Shown: positions 44,401 to 55,300 of the stretch, in pieces
Layout: every line of letters starts with the position of its first letter
Numbering within the stretch: the stretch's first letter is position 1
From: Bos javanicus
Taxonomy: Eukaryota > Chordata > Mammalia > Artiodactyla > Bovidae
DNA length: 64,000 nucleotides
Assembly: GCF_032452875.1 (NCBI RefSeq)
Contig: NC_083879.1
Location: 85,569,572-85,633,571, forward strand
Direction of reading: 5' to 3'
Notes under the pieces: generated by a model
What the model was told of the DNA's origin: nothing
The model's input: only the letters and a program-made list of their open reading frames with translations
Databases searched by the model: none
Position numbers and translations under genes: made by a program

Positions 44401-47400
44401 GCAGGGATGACGCTCTGCTGGAAAACGTCAAGGTAACCGCGGCCTCTCCCAGGAGACTGCTCTGGTTGCGGGAAGTCTGACACACATCATGTCTCCTGCT
44501 GCTTGTCATCCTGTGAGGCTCATGGTGGGGAGTTGGGGTTTGGGGACGGAGGAGCAGGGGGTGTGAGGAGAGATGCGTGTAGAGCAAGACCGTGCTGGGC
44601 GGGCCCCTGCGGGGCGCGGGCCCTCGTGCTGTGGCTGGGGCGGCCACTGCGGGTCCCGCGTGATGCGGGTCCCAGTGTCAGGGCCAAGTGGCGTCCACAG
44701 TGGCCCGGCTCGGGTCAGGCTCGCGGTGCCCTCCCTGCCAGGGCCTCCGGCAGCCTGCTTGGCTCGCGGTCTGGCACTCGTTTGGGGGTGGCGTGCCCTG
44801 GTCATAGAGAGCCACGTCTGCAGAGCGCTCTGCACGGGCCTGGTTGGTGCGGGACTCAGAACAGCTGGTGCCCAGGGGCGTCCCTGTCACCGTGACCCGG
44901 GGGAGGGGTACTTCTGAGTTCCGATGACCTCACTGGTCGTGTAAGCTGTGCATTTGATGGAGGTGTGTGTGCAGGTAGTACTTTCCTAGCCGTCTGATGG
45001 GTAAAGAACAGTTTAAGGGCGGCATGTGTGGGCTTTAGCAGAACAGTGAGAGCTTGAATGTTCTCACTTAGGGTCCCTTCCACAACTCGTCGTTCCAGCC
45101 TTTGGAGTGGAAGTTGGGGCCAGAGATGCCGCACCCTCGAGCCTGCGGCCTGTCGCTGAGCAGGGGCTGCAGCCACGCCAGGCGGGGCAGGGCTGGCCAG
45201 GACACACGTCTGTGACGCTGGCGCCGACAGTCGGACCAGTCATCACACACGGTGTGGTCGGGCGCGCCCCTCCGCAGCCTCTCAGCGTGTGTCCTGGACC
45301 CACAGAATTACTGCCGGCCCGCAGGGACCGAGCTGCCGAGGGCGGCGACTGATGCGAGGGGTGCTTGTTTACAGACGGTCCGTGTCGAGGGCCTGTCCTC
45401 ACCCACCCAGGTGGTGAGCACCCAAGCAAACTTTGACATGTTATCTGCCTGGAATACCTTTCATCTTTTCTTAGAACCATCTTACAGACACATGGGCTGT
45501 GCTCAATCAAGGAATACTGTATCCAAAATACTAAAATAAAAGTGATTTTTATAGACACGTGAAAACATAATCTGTATCAAGAGGGTTTGGGGGGTGAATT
45601 TGAGGTGATGAAAGCCGGGGTTCTCTGTGCTTCAAGTTCTTTGTCATTTTTAAAAATTCATACTAAAATGTTTAGTGTGTTTATCTTTAAAAAAAAAATA
45701 AAAGCTACTCTGCAGTGTGTGAGTTAGAGGTTGGGAGTGAGTGAGCGTAGACCTGCTGGAGCGTCTGTGGCACGGACCAGGCCCCAGCTAACACGCGGGC
45801 GTGCCCTCTGCTGGCCCCTCTCACCTCCCCTGGTGCTGCCCAGTCACAGACATTAGTAGGTCTTTCCTGAGCGAGGTCACCATCTGGTGTGAGCTGTTCA
45901 ACAGCCTGTCTGCAGCTGGGCAGAAAGGGTGTGGGGCTCCTTTCTCAGTTGATGGAAATGTCATCCTGAAACTGATCGTGGTGATGGCTGCAAACTGTAC
46001 ACTTTAAATGAATGAATTGAATGGCATGTAAAAATCACAGTAAATTAAAAAGAACAATCCCTTGTTGCGTGACCACCTCAGGGAGGCAGATCCCCGGCCG
46101 CGTGACCACCTCAGGGAGGTAGTTTCTCCGGGACCGAGCGTCCTGCTTTCCTTCAGCGATTCTGGCAGGACTTTTACGCGGCAGTGCGCTCATTCACAGA
46201 GCGCAGTCGCGTGGCTTCTAGTGGATTCACAGAGTTCGCAGCCATTGCCGCCGTCAGTTCTAGGACACTTGCATCAAGCCAGAGAAGAGCCTTGTTCACT
46301 GTTGATGGTTACAGTCACTCATTTATAGACACGCGAAATGTGACTTACGAGAAGTGCGTATAAACAGAAGAGCTGGGCGCTTCTCGGGGCGTCAGATTTC
46401 TGACCCGAGTGCTGAGGGTCCGTGACTGTTAGGAGTTTGGAGACGATGGCTCGGGGCCGGCCTGCGTGGACTGGCCTGGACCCAGCACCAGTGGCGGTCC
46501 TGTGCTCGTGTGCTCAGCGTTCACACCGGCCCTGCAGACGGGCTTTTCTCTTTGTGGTCGCACTTGCTTCACGATTTCCCGTGTGTGTGTTGATGGCCTG
46601 TGTGGAGTCCATCAGAACCGCTGCTTCTTTCAGCTCTCCTCAGGCGACAGGCTCAGTGCTTAGCTGCCTTCCTTTCTTGCAGGGTATTCTAGAAGCATCC
46701 AAGGCCAGGGGCATCCCCGTGGTCATCGACGCAGTGAGTGTGGCCCCTGCCCTGCCCTCTCCTCACCACGGCCCCTGCGGCTGCTCCTGAGTGACCTGAG
46801 TCCTTGTCTGCAGGACGGGCTCTGGCTTATCGCCCAGCAGCCGGCCCTCATCCAGGGCTACCGGAAGGCGGTCCTCACCCCCAACCACGTGGAGTTTGGC
46901 AGACTGTCCGAGGCCGTGGTGAGTCAGCCAGCCAGAGGCAAGTGACTGTGCGCTCCAGGGCATCCTCTGGTCAGCGTCCTTGATGGGGTGAGAGCTGGGT
47001 GGTGGACTCGGGGGTCAGCCCGGCCTCTGGGCTCCCCTGGGTGATCGCTTCGTCCCTGCCCTGCGTCCCCTCCTCTAAGAGGTGGGGTGGGACGGGGTCC
47101 ACGTCATAGGGTTTGCGAGGATGAGATCAAACCGCACTGCTGACCCCACAGCATGGGGCTGGGTGCTGCCGTCTGCAAGCTGCTGAGAGCCTGAGGGTCC
47201 GTCAGTTGACCCTCGCTCCGCGCGGTTCCTCCACACATGCGGCTCTGCCTCCGTGGATTCGGCCAGCCTGATTGTAGTTACTGTGGAAGAAAGTCCACAC
47301 GTAAGGACCGCGCCATTCACACCAAAATTGTTGAAGGGTCAGCTGCGTCTGTCCACCCAGCGTCCTTACGTGTTAGCCCATGTGTGTCTGCTCTGTATCC

Positions 47401-49957
47401 TTCGGAGCTGGGTCACTTGGGCAAACCTGCAGACTCCCTGCCCTGCGGTGTTTCTGCCCTGAGGGCTGTGTTACTGTCCCGCCTGGAGTGTGGGTGGTCT
47501 GGGCCTCAGGGATGAGCTCGTCTGGCTGTTGGGAGGTGGGAGTCACAGGCCCCCAGACGAGTCGGGACCCAGGCAGACGGGCTCTTCCGTGTCCAATGAG
47601 CACTGTGTCTCTGGTCCTGTCTAGCTGGGGGTGCCCCTGGATGGCGGGGACCGTCATGGAGCTGTGCTGAGACTCAGCCAGGCCCTGGGCAACGTCACCG
47701 TGGTGCAGAAGGGGGAGCAGGACGTGATCTCTGATGGCGAGCAGGGTGAGTGGCCGCAGACGTCACACCGCATGTCAGTCAGTTGGCACAGCCACGCTGG
47801 GCACCAGCCCCAGGAGGACCGCTTGTCCGCAACCTCAGGAAGCCCGGCTTTGTCCTGTCTCTCGGTGTTCTGCACAGGGAGGTGGTCTCGATGGGGCGTG
47901 CGGGCCCAGGCTGGCCCCAGTGTGGCGGCTGATGCTCCTTTCCTGCCGTGTGCGACGGCCCAGGGAGGGCCGCCCCCCTCACTGCAGGCAGACATGGGGA
48001 CCGAGTATCTTCCTGCTGCTTGTTCAGTTTTACAAAAGCACCCAGAAAGCGGAAACACCAAGGAGCGGCCGGTGGCGCGGGAGCCCCCAGGCACCAAGCA
48101 CAGCCTTGGGGGCCACCTGCCTGTGTCCTCACCGGGGCTCCGGGCTCAGTGCACGACGCCTCTGCTCCCTGCAGGGTCCTCCCGCTGTTATAGTCCCCTG
48201 GAGGCGCCAGGCCCAGCAGGCAGTGACTAGACAACTGGACACGCAGGGCTGCTGACCGGGTCACGGGAACCAGGAGGCAGAGAAGCACAGGCTTGGGCAC
48301 GTGTGTGTACTAGCACACACTCGCTACAGACACGCACTCACACACCACACACATGCGCATGCGCACGCATGCTGGATAGGAGACGCAGCGAGCATTCTCC
48401 AAGGGACCCTGAGGCCTGTGGGTCCTTCAGATGCTAGAAGGTGCTCTGATGCCTGACACAGTCAGAGTCACGACTGCTTCAGACATTTTCAAAGAAAACA
48501 GAAACTTCTCACGGCGCAGACAAGTCCCAGCCGGGGCGCCACCAGCTCCGAGTCTCCTGGAGGACAGGGGCCCCGGGGGTGGGCGCGCTCATCCCCTCAG
48601 ACCCTGGGTGCTGCTTGGGGGGCAGCCTCCTGCTGTGCTTGCCTGGAGGCTGCCGCGTGGGGACGGGGGATAGAGGGCGCCCCCAACACCTCCTCTTCTC
48701 CGCAGTGCTCGAGTGCAGCCAGGAGGGCAGCGGCCGCAGGTGCGGGGGGCAGGGGGACCTCCTGTCAGGCTCCCTGGGCGTCCTGGCACACTGGGCCCTC
48801 CGCGCCGGCCCCCAGAAGACTGGTGGGTAAGTCCCGTCTTGTTTCTCATGTTTCAGCAGCTCTCGTGTACAGTAAGGAGCAGACTGGAATGCTCCCGGTG
48901 AAACACCGGTGTCATGGGGAGAGCTCCCAGGCCTGGCCAGGTTGATCCCTGCCACTGGTCTGGCCACAGGAAGTGGCCCTGTCCCCCTGGCTGGATGGCC
49001 TCCAGGGCATGGGTGGTTCTCCCTGCTCCCACCCCTGTTGGTATGGGAGATGCTGCCTGGGGCTCTGCAACGCCTGCTCTCAGAACAGCTGTCATGGTGG
49101 GGGACACGCAGGCGGGGGGAGCTCCTGTTGACAGATGAGTCTCCACGAGGCAGCCGGGCTCTGAGCTGGGGGGCCCCTCCCCAGATGGTGTAGAGGGATC
49201 TGGGGCACCCCCACCCCTTGGGACCTAGACCTCTGCTCTGCACCCATCCTGGCCAGTGATGGTGCCAGGCTGCAGGGTCACCGCAAACCTGACCGGCACA
49301 CCCGTGGGGTGTGTACAGACAGGGTGCTGGTGGGTCCAGCGACGTGGCGAGCAGGTGTCCCCGGGGGTGTGAGCGATGTGGCGAGCAGGTGTCCCCGGGG
49401 GTGTGAGCGATGTGGCGAGCAGGTGTCCCCGGGGGTGTGAGCGACGTGGCGAGCAGGTGTCCCCGGGGGTCTCAGTGACATAGTGAGCAGATGTCCCAGG
49501 TCTCAGTGACCTGGCGAGCAGGTGTGCCCGGCCTCAGCATCCTCCAGGTCCTAGAACACAGCGGGCGCTGACGCTGACCAGGTGCTGTGTGTGGTCACCT
49601 GGGGCGACAGCGGTGTCCTGACCCTTCCCACATGCACAGCTGTTTGACGCTCATCCATCAGGATCGTCCATATCCCAGTTACCAGCTGTGCTCACTGTAG
49701 GGAGGCTTCTCGGAGGCCCTTAGATTCGAGCTTACCAGCGTGGGTCCCGGGACGGCAGGCAGGACGCGCAGGGTGCGGTGGCCGCCCCTGAGACCTCTCC
49801 CCGCAGGCCCAGCCCGCTGCTCGTGGCCGCCTTCGGCGCCTGCGCCCTCACCCGGCAGTGCAGCCAGCAGGCCTTCCAGAAGCACGGGCGCGCCACCACC
49901 ACCTCCGACATGGTCGCCGAGGTCGGGCCCGCCTTCCGCAGGCTCCTCGAGGCCTGA
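38436..49957 (+). CDS. NAXD: NAXD, ATP-dependent (S)-NAD(P)H-hydrate dehydratase (spliced, complete)
   Basis: NAXD uses ATP to dehydrate the S form of damaged NADHX/NADPHX back to NAD(P)H and works with the epimerase NAXE. Coding exons: 38436-38481 or 38509-38602 (alternative first exons), 41871-42021, 42783-42828, 43521-43609, 44324-44432, 46683-46733, 46814-46918, 47625-47745, 48706-48826, 49807-49957. All junctions are GT-AG and in phase. The signal-peptide form is 345 residues, close to the human length as remembered; the mitochondrial form is 329. Family motifs seen in the 345-residue numbering: VGPGLGRDD (148-156), TPNHVEF (202-208) and GGQGDLLSG (269-277) with the presumed catalytic Asp273. 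No frameshift or premature stop. It is divergent from RAB20 and converges on CARS2. Confidence 0.95.
38509..38602 (+). CDS. NAXD: NAXD exon 1, signal-peptide start
   Basis: Encodes 31 residues with a hydrophobic core of Ala/Val/Leu (about residues 5-24), a typical secretory signal, followed by one base and the donor 'gtactcgg' at 38603. The start context is strong (G at -3, G at +4). It lies in the intron of the mitochondrial form and joins exon 2 in the same phase. Confidence 0.85.
38603..41870 (+). other. NAXD intron 1
   Basis: Starts in the CpG island, then AT-rich. It contains T-runs at 39714-39750 and 39824-39845, an MIR/L2-type remnant at 39925-40060 ('gtctcagtttccttctctg', 'catttactgcgtggctt') and the SINE at 41239-41372. 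The frame at 40280-40669 shows no domain. It ends with the acceptor 'cctgtttttcag'. Confidence 0.7.
41239..41372 (+). mobile_element. Short tRNA-type SINE in NAXD intron 1
   Basis: 'gggacttccctggctgtccc', 'gtgattaagattccatgctt', 'caatcttggtcagggaactg' and an A-rich end. Confidence 0.85.
41871..42021 (+). CDS. NAXD: NAXD exon 2
   Basis: 151 bp, residues 32-81 plus two bases. Begins with the 'VLKRAFSLHKAHSVKDME' segment common to all isoforms and includes the conserved GQDGRIGVVGG at the start of the kinase-like fold. Donor 'gtaagtgac'. Confidence 0.93.
42783..42828 (+). CDS. NAXD: NAXD exon 3
   Basis: 46 bp, residues 82-97, encoding YTGAPYFAAISALKV, the substrate/nucleotide-fold region typical of the family. 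Acceptor 'atttccttag', donor 'gtatgt'. Confidence 0.93.
43240..43310 (-). mobile_element. Bov SINE/BovB tail fragment in NAXD intron 3
   Basis: 'gctcagtcgctcagtcatgt', 'gctcttggcgacccc' and 'ggactgcagcgtgccaggct' are the shared antisense end of BovB and Bov-tA. Too short to say which. Confidence 0.75.
43521..43609 (+). CDS. NAXD: NAXD exon 4
   Basis: 89 bp, residues 98-126 plus two bases, encoding GADLSHVFCTQEAAPVIKAY and SPELIVHPV. Acceptor 'cccaccgcag', donor 'gtgagtgggg'. Confidence 0.93.
43610..44323 (+). other. NAXD intron 4
   Basis: GC-rich, with short G-rich runs near 44090-44160. Overlapping open frames on both strands reflect composition. No repeat was recognised. Confidence 0.6.
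44324..44432 (+). CDS. NAXD: NAXD exon 5
   Basis: 109 bp, residues 127-163, including LHALVVGPGLGRDD, the glycine-rich motif of the NAD(P)HX dehydratase family. Acceptor 'ttcttgttcag', donor 'gtaaccgc'. Confidence 0.94.
44433..46682 (+). other. NAXD intron 5
   Basis: Includes an old L1 3' end at 45930-46050 ('agttgatggaaatgtcatc', 'gtgatggctgcaaactgta', 'cactttaaatgaatgaattg') and a 33-bp tandem duplication at 46065-46120 ('gcgtgaccacctcagggagg' twice). No alternative exon was recognised. Confidence 0.6.
46683..46733 (+). CDS. NAXD: NAXD exon 6
   Basis: 51 bp, residues 164-180, GILEASKARGIPVVIDA: a beta strand ending next to the Asp-Gly of the following exon. Acceptor 'cctttcttgcag', donor 'gtgagtg'. 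Confidence 0.94.
46814..46918 (+). CDS. NAXD: NAXD exon 7
   Basis: 105 bp, residues 181-215. Carries DGLWLIAQQPALIQGYRKAV and the conserved LTPNHVEF motif. Acceptor 'ccttgtctgcag', donor 'gtgagtca'. Confidence 0.94.
46919..47624 (+). other. NAXD intron 7
   Basis: GC-rich single-copy intron with short spurious frames on both strands (47237-47670). No repeat or alternative exon was recognised. Confidence 0.6.
47625..47745 (+). CDS. NAXD: NAXD exon 8
   Basis: 121 bp, residues 216-255 plus one base; contains AVLRLSQALGNVTVVQKGEQ, strongly conserved. The DGGDRHG stretch before it is a variable loop. Acceptor 'gtcctgtctag', donor 'gtgagtgg'. Confidence 0.94.
47746..48705 (+). other. NAXD intron 8
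   Basis: Single-copy GC-rich intron with a CA/CG-rich patch at 48300-48375. Frames at 47631-48300 read through from exon 8 without further similarity and are not exons. Confidence 0.6.
48706..48826 (+). CDS. NAXD: NAXD exon 9
   Basis: 121 bp, residues 256-295 plus two bases. Has RRCGGQGDLLSGSLGVLAHW with the Gly-rich anion hole and presumed catalytic Asp273. Acceptor 'cttctccgcag', donor 'gtaagtcc'. Confidence 0.94.
48827..49806 (+). other. NAXD intron 9
   Basis: Holds the 34-bp minisatellite at 49340-49480; the rest is single-copy. Open frames on the minus strand (48509-49243) have no domain. Confidence 0.6.
49340..49540. repeat. 34-bp minisatellite in NAXD intron 9
   Basis: The unit contains 'gcgagcaggtgtccccgggg'; this landmark occurs at 49347, 49381, 49415 and 49449, all 34 bp apart, then one or two decayed copies to about 49540. 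Confidence 0.95.
49807..49957 (+). CDS. NAXD: NAXD exon 10 (last coding exon)
   Basis: 151 bp, residues 296-345 and TGA at 49955-49957. Encodes SPLLVAAFGACALTRQCSQQ, then AFQKHGRATTTSDMVAEVG, the usual C-terminal helices. Acceptor 'tccccgcag'. Confidence 0.95.
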
Positions 49958-51045
49958 GCCGGAGCCGCTGGAGGGCGGGTGCCGTCTGCCCGCGTCCTCC
50001 GAGAGGTCTCCGCTGTGCAGGTTGACACAACGCCAGTTTGGAACTTAGAGCTTTCTGCCTAAACTGATACGGAACGGTGTTGGTGAGCTTCCCTCAGTCT
50101 CTGCAGCTTCAGAAAAGAACGTAGAGCATCACGTGACGAGACAGTCTGACAGCAGCTCAGCTGGGCTGTGGGCTCCGCTGCTGCCTGGAGCGGACCCTGC
50201 GTCTGAGCGTCGTGTTCCTGCGAGAAGGGCCCTCACTAGCAGGCCTCCTGGGGGTCCCGTCTCTCGTTCCCAACTGTGTGTGAATCATGTTTTAAGTTGA
50301 GGTCCCGCAAAGGCTGTGGTGGTCATTCTTTAGTTCATTTTGGCGTTTTAAACAGTTAATAGGTCGCACACATCTGGGCAGAAATATTCAGCATTGGTTG
50401 GTTAATTGGCTGAAGTTTTCCAGAATAGTCAGCGATCTGTCAGAACTGGAAATGCTGGAGGCCCCTGGGAAAACCACCGAAGGAAATGATGAACCCTGGC
50501 CCCCGAGTGTGCAGGGCAGCTCTGGGACACCTCACTTTGACGTGTCCATGCAAAGGCGGGCGTGGTGACAGGCCTGCGGTGAGGGGTGCCCAGGGTTCCC
50601 AAGTCAGGTCCCCGGTGGGGGCCCAAGCTGCCCTGCACCTGCTGGTGGGGCAGGACAGCAGGGCCTCTGCCTCGAGGCAGAGTGGGGGGTGCTCTCAGAA
50701 CGTTCAGAACGCGTGCTCTCTGTACTGAGCTGTCTTGTCGGCATGGGGTCGGCCTTTGTGGCGCCTGGTGGCCCGTCTCGTTTCTCCGAGGGGTTGATTA
50801 CAGCCCTGAGTGCGCTATCCACGTGCCTTCTGCAGGGCGGGCCTGGCCCGAGTCCGTACATCTGTCCTCAGTGATCCCTGCTCTGTGTTCAGACAAAAGA
50901 TCCCAGTTGCTTTGAATAGGCTGGAGTTAAGGTTTCTTTAAAATTGTGGCTCACTTACACCTAACGGTAGCAAAGCTTCGCTACTGCCGTGGACTCTTCC
51001 TTTGGGGAATCACACCTAATAAAAGGCAGATGTGGTTGATTCCAC
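49958..51045 (+). other. NAXD: NAXD 3' UTR (inferred)
   Basis: Runs from the stop to the first canonical polyadenylation signal. No other AATAAA or ATTAAA was seen between. Frames such as 50486-50915 inside it have no domain. Confidence 0.55.
51018..51023 (+). terminator. NAXD polyadenylation signal AATAAA
   Basis: AATAAA followed within 30 bp by the GT/T-rich 'gatgtggttgattcc' and 'tgtgtattttttgc', the usual downstream elements. Confidence 0.6.
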
Positions 51046-52215
51046 TGGCGAGAGCTGTGTATTTTTTGCTCAAACAGCCAGAATTCACCTTCAGTTTGGT
51101 CCTCAGCGAGGACATTGTCAGACACGGGGATGAATACACAGCTGCCCACCCAGCTGCCAGTGCGGTCCACGGGTGCCCGTCGTACTGCTAAAGCGGAGTG
51201 GTCAGCCCGGCATGAGCAGCTTCTCCCCGCAGAAGACGTAAGGCAGCAGCCACAGGAACCACTGCGTCTCTGCACCCCTCTGCTTGACGGGGCAGCTAGG
51301 CGATGCTCCTGAATGAAGGGAGTGCCTGCCCCCTGGCTCCTCTGCAAACCGGGCGTTCACCAGCTCCAGGCAGGACACCACCCCCCGGGGCAGGTCCGAC
51401 GCAGCCGTTGGCCAGTCCCCTGCAGGACTGAGCACCTGTCAGCCTCCCCCAGGGGCTGGCCGCCTGCCCTCAGGGGTTTCAGTCTGCTCTGCAGGGTCCC
51501 TCGCTGCAGGCCAGCTTGTGGACGGGCCCCTCCTCTAGAACAAGGGTCCCTGCCTGTTGGGGCAGCACGGTCGGTGAGGAAGTTAACATGGCTGCCAGGC
51601 TGTCCTGCTGCCCGGGGCAGAGCTGTGGACTACTTCTGGACGAACTGGGAGCCTGGCTGAGAGCTGGAGCAGCAGGCAGGCCCCCCCGTTTCCTGCCGGT
51701 GTCCTGCACAGCTGGGGCTCCCCGCCTGCGACAACAGGGAGACAGGGCGAGGCCGCCGGCCAGCTCGGTCCCTGCTCACCCTGCCGGCTTCCACCGCGCC
51801 ACCGACACCCTCACAGCCCTGGCCCCAGGGCGTCTGCTCGGGCTGGTACCCCAAGAACCAGTGTTGAGGGAGCGCGGCGCGTGGGAGCTGGGTGCCTGTG
51901 GGGGCTTCCTCTGCTATGCTTCCCTGGGGAACGGGTTACTGTCACCAGACCCAGCACATGCAAACTGACAGACCCAGGCCGACACTGCCCCTCACGCAGG
52001 GTCCAGGTGATCCTGGGCCGGGGTCGCCCTGCCCACCCTCCCCAGGATCCCATGTGGGGCTTCCGTCCTGTCTCCAGGCTGAGATCTCACTGAACTGCGT
52101 CGGTGCTGAAAGGAAACCCACTCTTCAGCACCTCTGCTCACACCAAAGGGGTTCTGGGGTGGTGTCGGCTTGGTTTAAGGGAAAACAGCCACAACAGCAA
52201 CTTTCACATGAAGGC
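51046..52215. other. NAXD-CARS2 intergenic gap
   Basis: About 1.2 kb between the two inferred transcript ends. GC-rich and single-copy, with overlapping uninformative frames on both strands. No gene or repeat was recognised. Confidence 0.4.
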
Positions 52216-52221
52216 TTTACT
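52216..52221 (-). terminator. Possible CARS2 polyadenylation signal AGTAAA
   Basis: TTTACT on the plus strand gives AGTAAA, a known variant signal, 57 bp after the CARS2 stop codon. No AATAAA lies nearer. Confidence 0.45.
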
Positions 52222-52277
52222 GTGACTTAAAGGGTGCAGAACCGTGGCAGGAGACCACGGCCTCGCTTCCCCCGTCC

Positions 52278-52346
52278 TCAGCTCCTGGGTTTGGGGTCTT
52301 CTGTCCTCGGATCCAGCAGCTCCCATGTGGACGAGCTGCTCCTGTC
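52278..52346 (-). CDS. CARS2: CARS2 last exon
   Basis: 22 codons plus TGA (52278-52280). [14 protein letters not shown] is followed by a short polar tail. Acceptor 'cctccccag' reading leftward. The ending is less conserved than the rest. Confidence 0.9.
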   Translation of the reverse strand, partial: DRSSSSTWELLDPRTEDPKPRS

Positions 52347-55300
52347 CTGGGGAGGCAGGCGGCACCAGGTGGGTGGATGGGCAGGTGTCAGGGCTCAGGA
52401 CAGGCCCGAGCTGGGGGCGGGTGTGCTCCCGGGAGAGACGCCAGCGTCTGCGACGCCAGCTGAGCCCGGCCCCGCAGAGCGCTCACCTTGATGCTGATGC
52501 CATGGACGGCCAGGTCCCTGCGTAGCGCGTCGCAGGCCTCCAGCAGAGGCTGCCGCTCCAGGAGCCGCTGCCGCCGCGCCTCCCCAGGGGCCTCCCCGGA
52601 GGCCAGAGCGAACTGGCGGACCTTCAGCCGGAAGCGGACCAGCTCCTCCACCAGGCTGTGCAGGGCGGCCGGGCTGCCCGCCCCTGGAACACACTGAGGG
52701 GTGCGGGGGTGTGTCGGGGTGAGTGGGGCAAGCGGTGTGTGCGGGGTGTGAGCTGGTGCGTAGGCGTGAGCGGGTGTGAACCCACAGCCAAGGGCCTGGG
52801 GGCACCTTCCTCCCAGTGTCCAGGCCCGGCCCCGACCTCGGCCGCAGGGTGGGCTCTGGGAGGTGCCGGCGTCCAGGCCCCGCCCCATCCCCGGCACAGG
52901 GTGGACGCAGAGGTGCCGGCGCCTAGGTGTCAGGACTGGAAGTCTGAGAAGGCTCAGATGGGGACCAGAGGCCGGGGCCGGACGCCCCTCGGGGAGGGGC
53001 TGGGTCTCTGCCATCCCGGGGACCCTGACGGGTGGGACCCACAGTGGTCACCGCAGCTGCTGCGTCCACCAGGGGGTTCCCTACAGGACACAAGTGGCCC
53101 GGAGCACACTGTGGTCGTGGCAGACGCTGGTCCACTCAGAACCTCGTCACTGCAGCTAACGTGCTAGCTCTCAGTGTGCGCGCGCTTTTAAGGACCGTGA
53201 CATGTCTTACACATGTAAAAAGTTTGACCTTACAATTACATATTAAAATTGGCACTTACGAAGGGAGGAAACGTCTGTTACATGCTGGCATGTAGCTGAA
53301 GTCCCGAAACAGGACTGAAAAGAGAGGCAAGCATACCTGTCGCTCGGCCAGAGAAATGCCCACTGTCTCAAAGAACTGCTCCACGGAGGCCACGATGGCT
53401 CCCAGCACGGCGGGGCTCCGGGGACCACGGGGCTCCTGTGATGGCCACCGGGGAGGGTGCTCAGAGGCCAGAGCGCGGCCCCAGTAGGTCAGCCTGGGCG
53501 GGCGGGGGACGTGGCCCCCAGGGAGGCCGGGCACATGCTCCGCGCACCTGAGCCAGCAGGTGGCCCCCTGGGTGTCAGGCGCCTCCGCGGAAGCCTGGCC
53601 CGGGGTGGGCGGGCCGGGGACCAGCTGGGGTCTCACCACGGCCTCCTCCCCTAGCTGACATCGCTGTGACCCACTGAGACTCTGCGGAGCCCGGGAGGCG
53701 ACGGCATATCTCGGGCTCCTGTCCACGCCCAGGCCCCCTGTTCCCCCCTCGGGAGGTGACTGCTCGTCAGGAGCCCTGGGGGCCCATGCTGGGAGCAGGG
53801 CCACCTGGAGGGCTGGCAAGCGCATCCTGGGAGTTACCTCGGAGGCCGCCTTCAGCTGCCTGTTCCCGTGGTGGACAAGGTCCATGACGGCGTCCACTGC
53901 CCGCACCGTGTCGAAGTCGTCCGCCAAGGCCGCCTGCACGGCCGCCTTGGTGCGGCCCAGCCTGGGGGAGGAGAGCGCGGGGCTGTCGTCTGTCCCCCCG
54001 CGTGCCCAGGTGCAGCCTCAGGTCCCCTGTGGGCCCCTCGCTCACACGTCCCACAGGTCCGCCCGGCCGTCACCAGCCCCTTGGGGTGCTGCCTCCTCCC
54101 TGCCGTCCCTCGCCCCGGGACCCCCCGGCTTCCCGGGCACAGGGGAGGCCTGGCAGAGCCCGAGCAGCCCCGCGGGAGACGCAGACCTCTGCTGTGCGTG
54201 CCCCTGCACCCAGAGCCGCGTTACGCAGCACAGCCGGCCGGCCGCGGACAGACACACGGACTCCCCGCCTGCTAGTGAGCAGGAAGCCACCCACCTGCAC
54301 CCCCACGTGGGGGGCCCGTGGCCAATGGCTCCCGAGACCTCGTGGGCCTGGTGCTCGACTCCGTGCTGCGCTCCACCACAGCGGCCAGCAGGCCACTTCA
54401 TCTGTCTCCTCCCGACGCCCCTTCCCGAGTGGCCCCGGAGGAGTCCAGGCTCACCACTCTCCAGGGCCCCCGGGGGTTACGCCAATCCCCCACACCCAGC
54501 GGCCTCAACCCCTGGTGCCCCGACAGCCTCCTCCTCTCTCGCCACCGTCATCTCCCCAGCTTCTCACCATCCCTGACGTCAGCCGCAGACCCCCTCCCCA
54601 TCCCACCCCCGTGTCCTGGACGTGATTCAACGGCCTCCCGGGCCCGCTCCCCACCCGCCTCACGCCTAGGGGCCCTTGCTGTGCACCCACCTCTCCCATA
54701 GCACGTCCTCCTGGATGGGCCCGCCGGCCAGCTGCCCTCTCAAGTATGCCCGCGCGTCCTCCACGAAGGCGGCCGTGGCCCGCAGCAGGCTCCTGGCCTC
54801 CAGCAGGGCGCCCTCGCTATAGTCGATGGCTGCGGGGTGAGGACGGTCACAGGTGCAGCCTCGCCCGTGGGCCAGGGAGGGGCTGCCCCCTCTGACCTTG
54901 GACCTGGAGGTGGCTGGGGGCGGCCCTGCTGAGGCTGCTGGTCAGGCCCTGGGCCCGCTCAGCTCTGCCCGGCTCAGGATGCGGCAGGAGCGGCAGAGGG
55001 GGTCTCAGGCCTGAGGGCCGAGTGCTGGGGCTGCTTCCCGGGTCTCAGGGTCCCCAGGAGCCGTCAGGGACTCGGGCCATGCGGCCGGCTCACCTGACCT
55101 GTAGCTGCTCCGCAGGCAGAAGAGCCGGAAGACGTCAGGAGAGGTGGAGCGGAGAAAGTCCTGGGGGTGCACACGGGTGAGAGGAGCCACTGACCCTCCG
55201 GCTGGACATTTCCCTGCACAGCCTTCCCCACCCACCTGTGGCCGCACCCGCCCCATGCTGCACCTGCTCATCTGGCCGGACGGCCTGGCCCACGGCCTGG

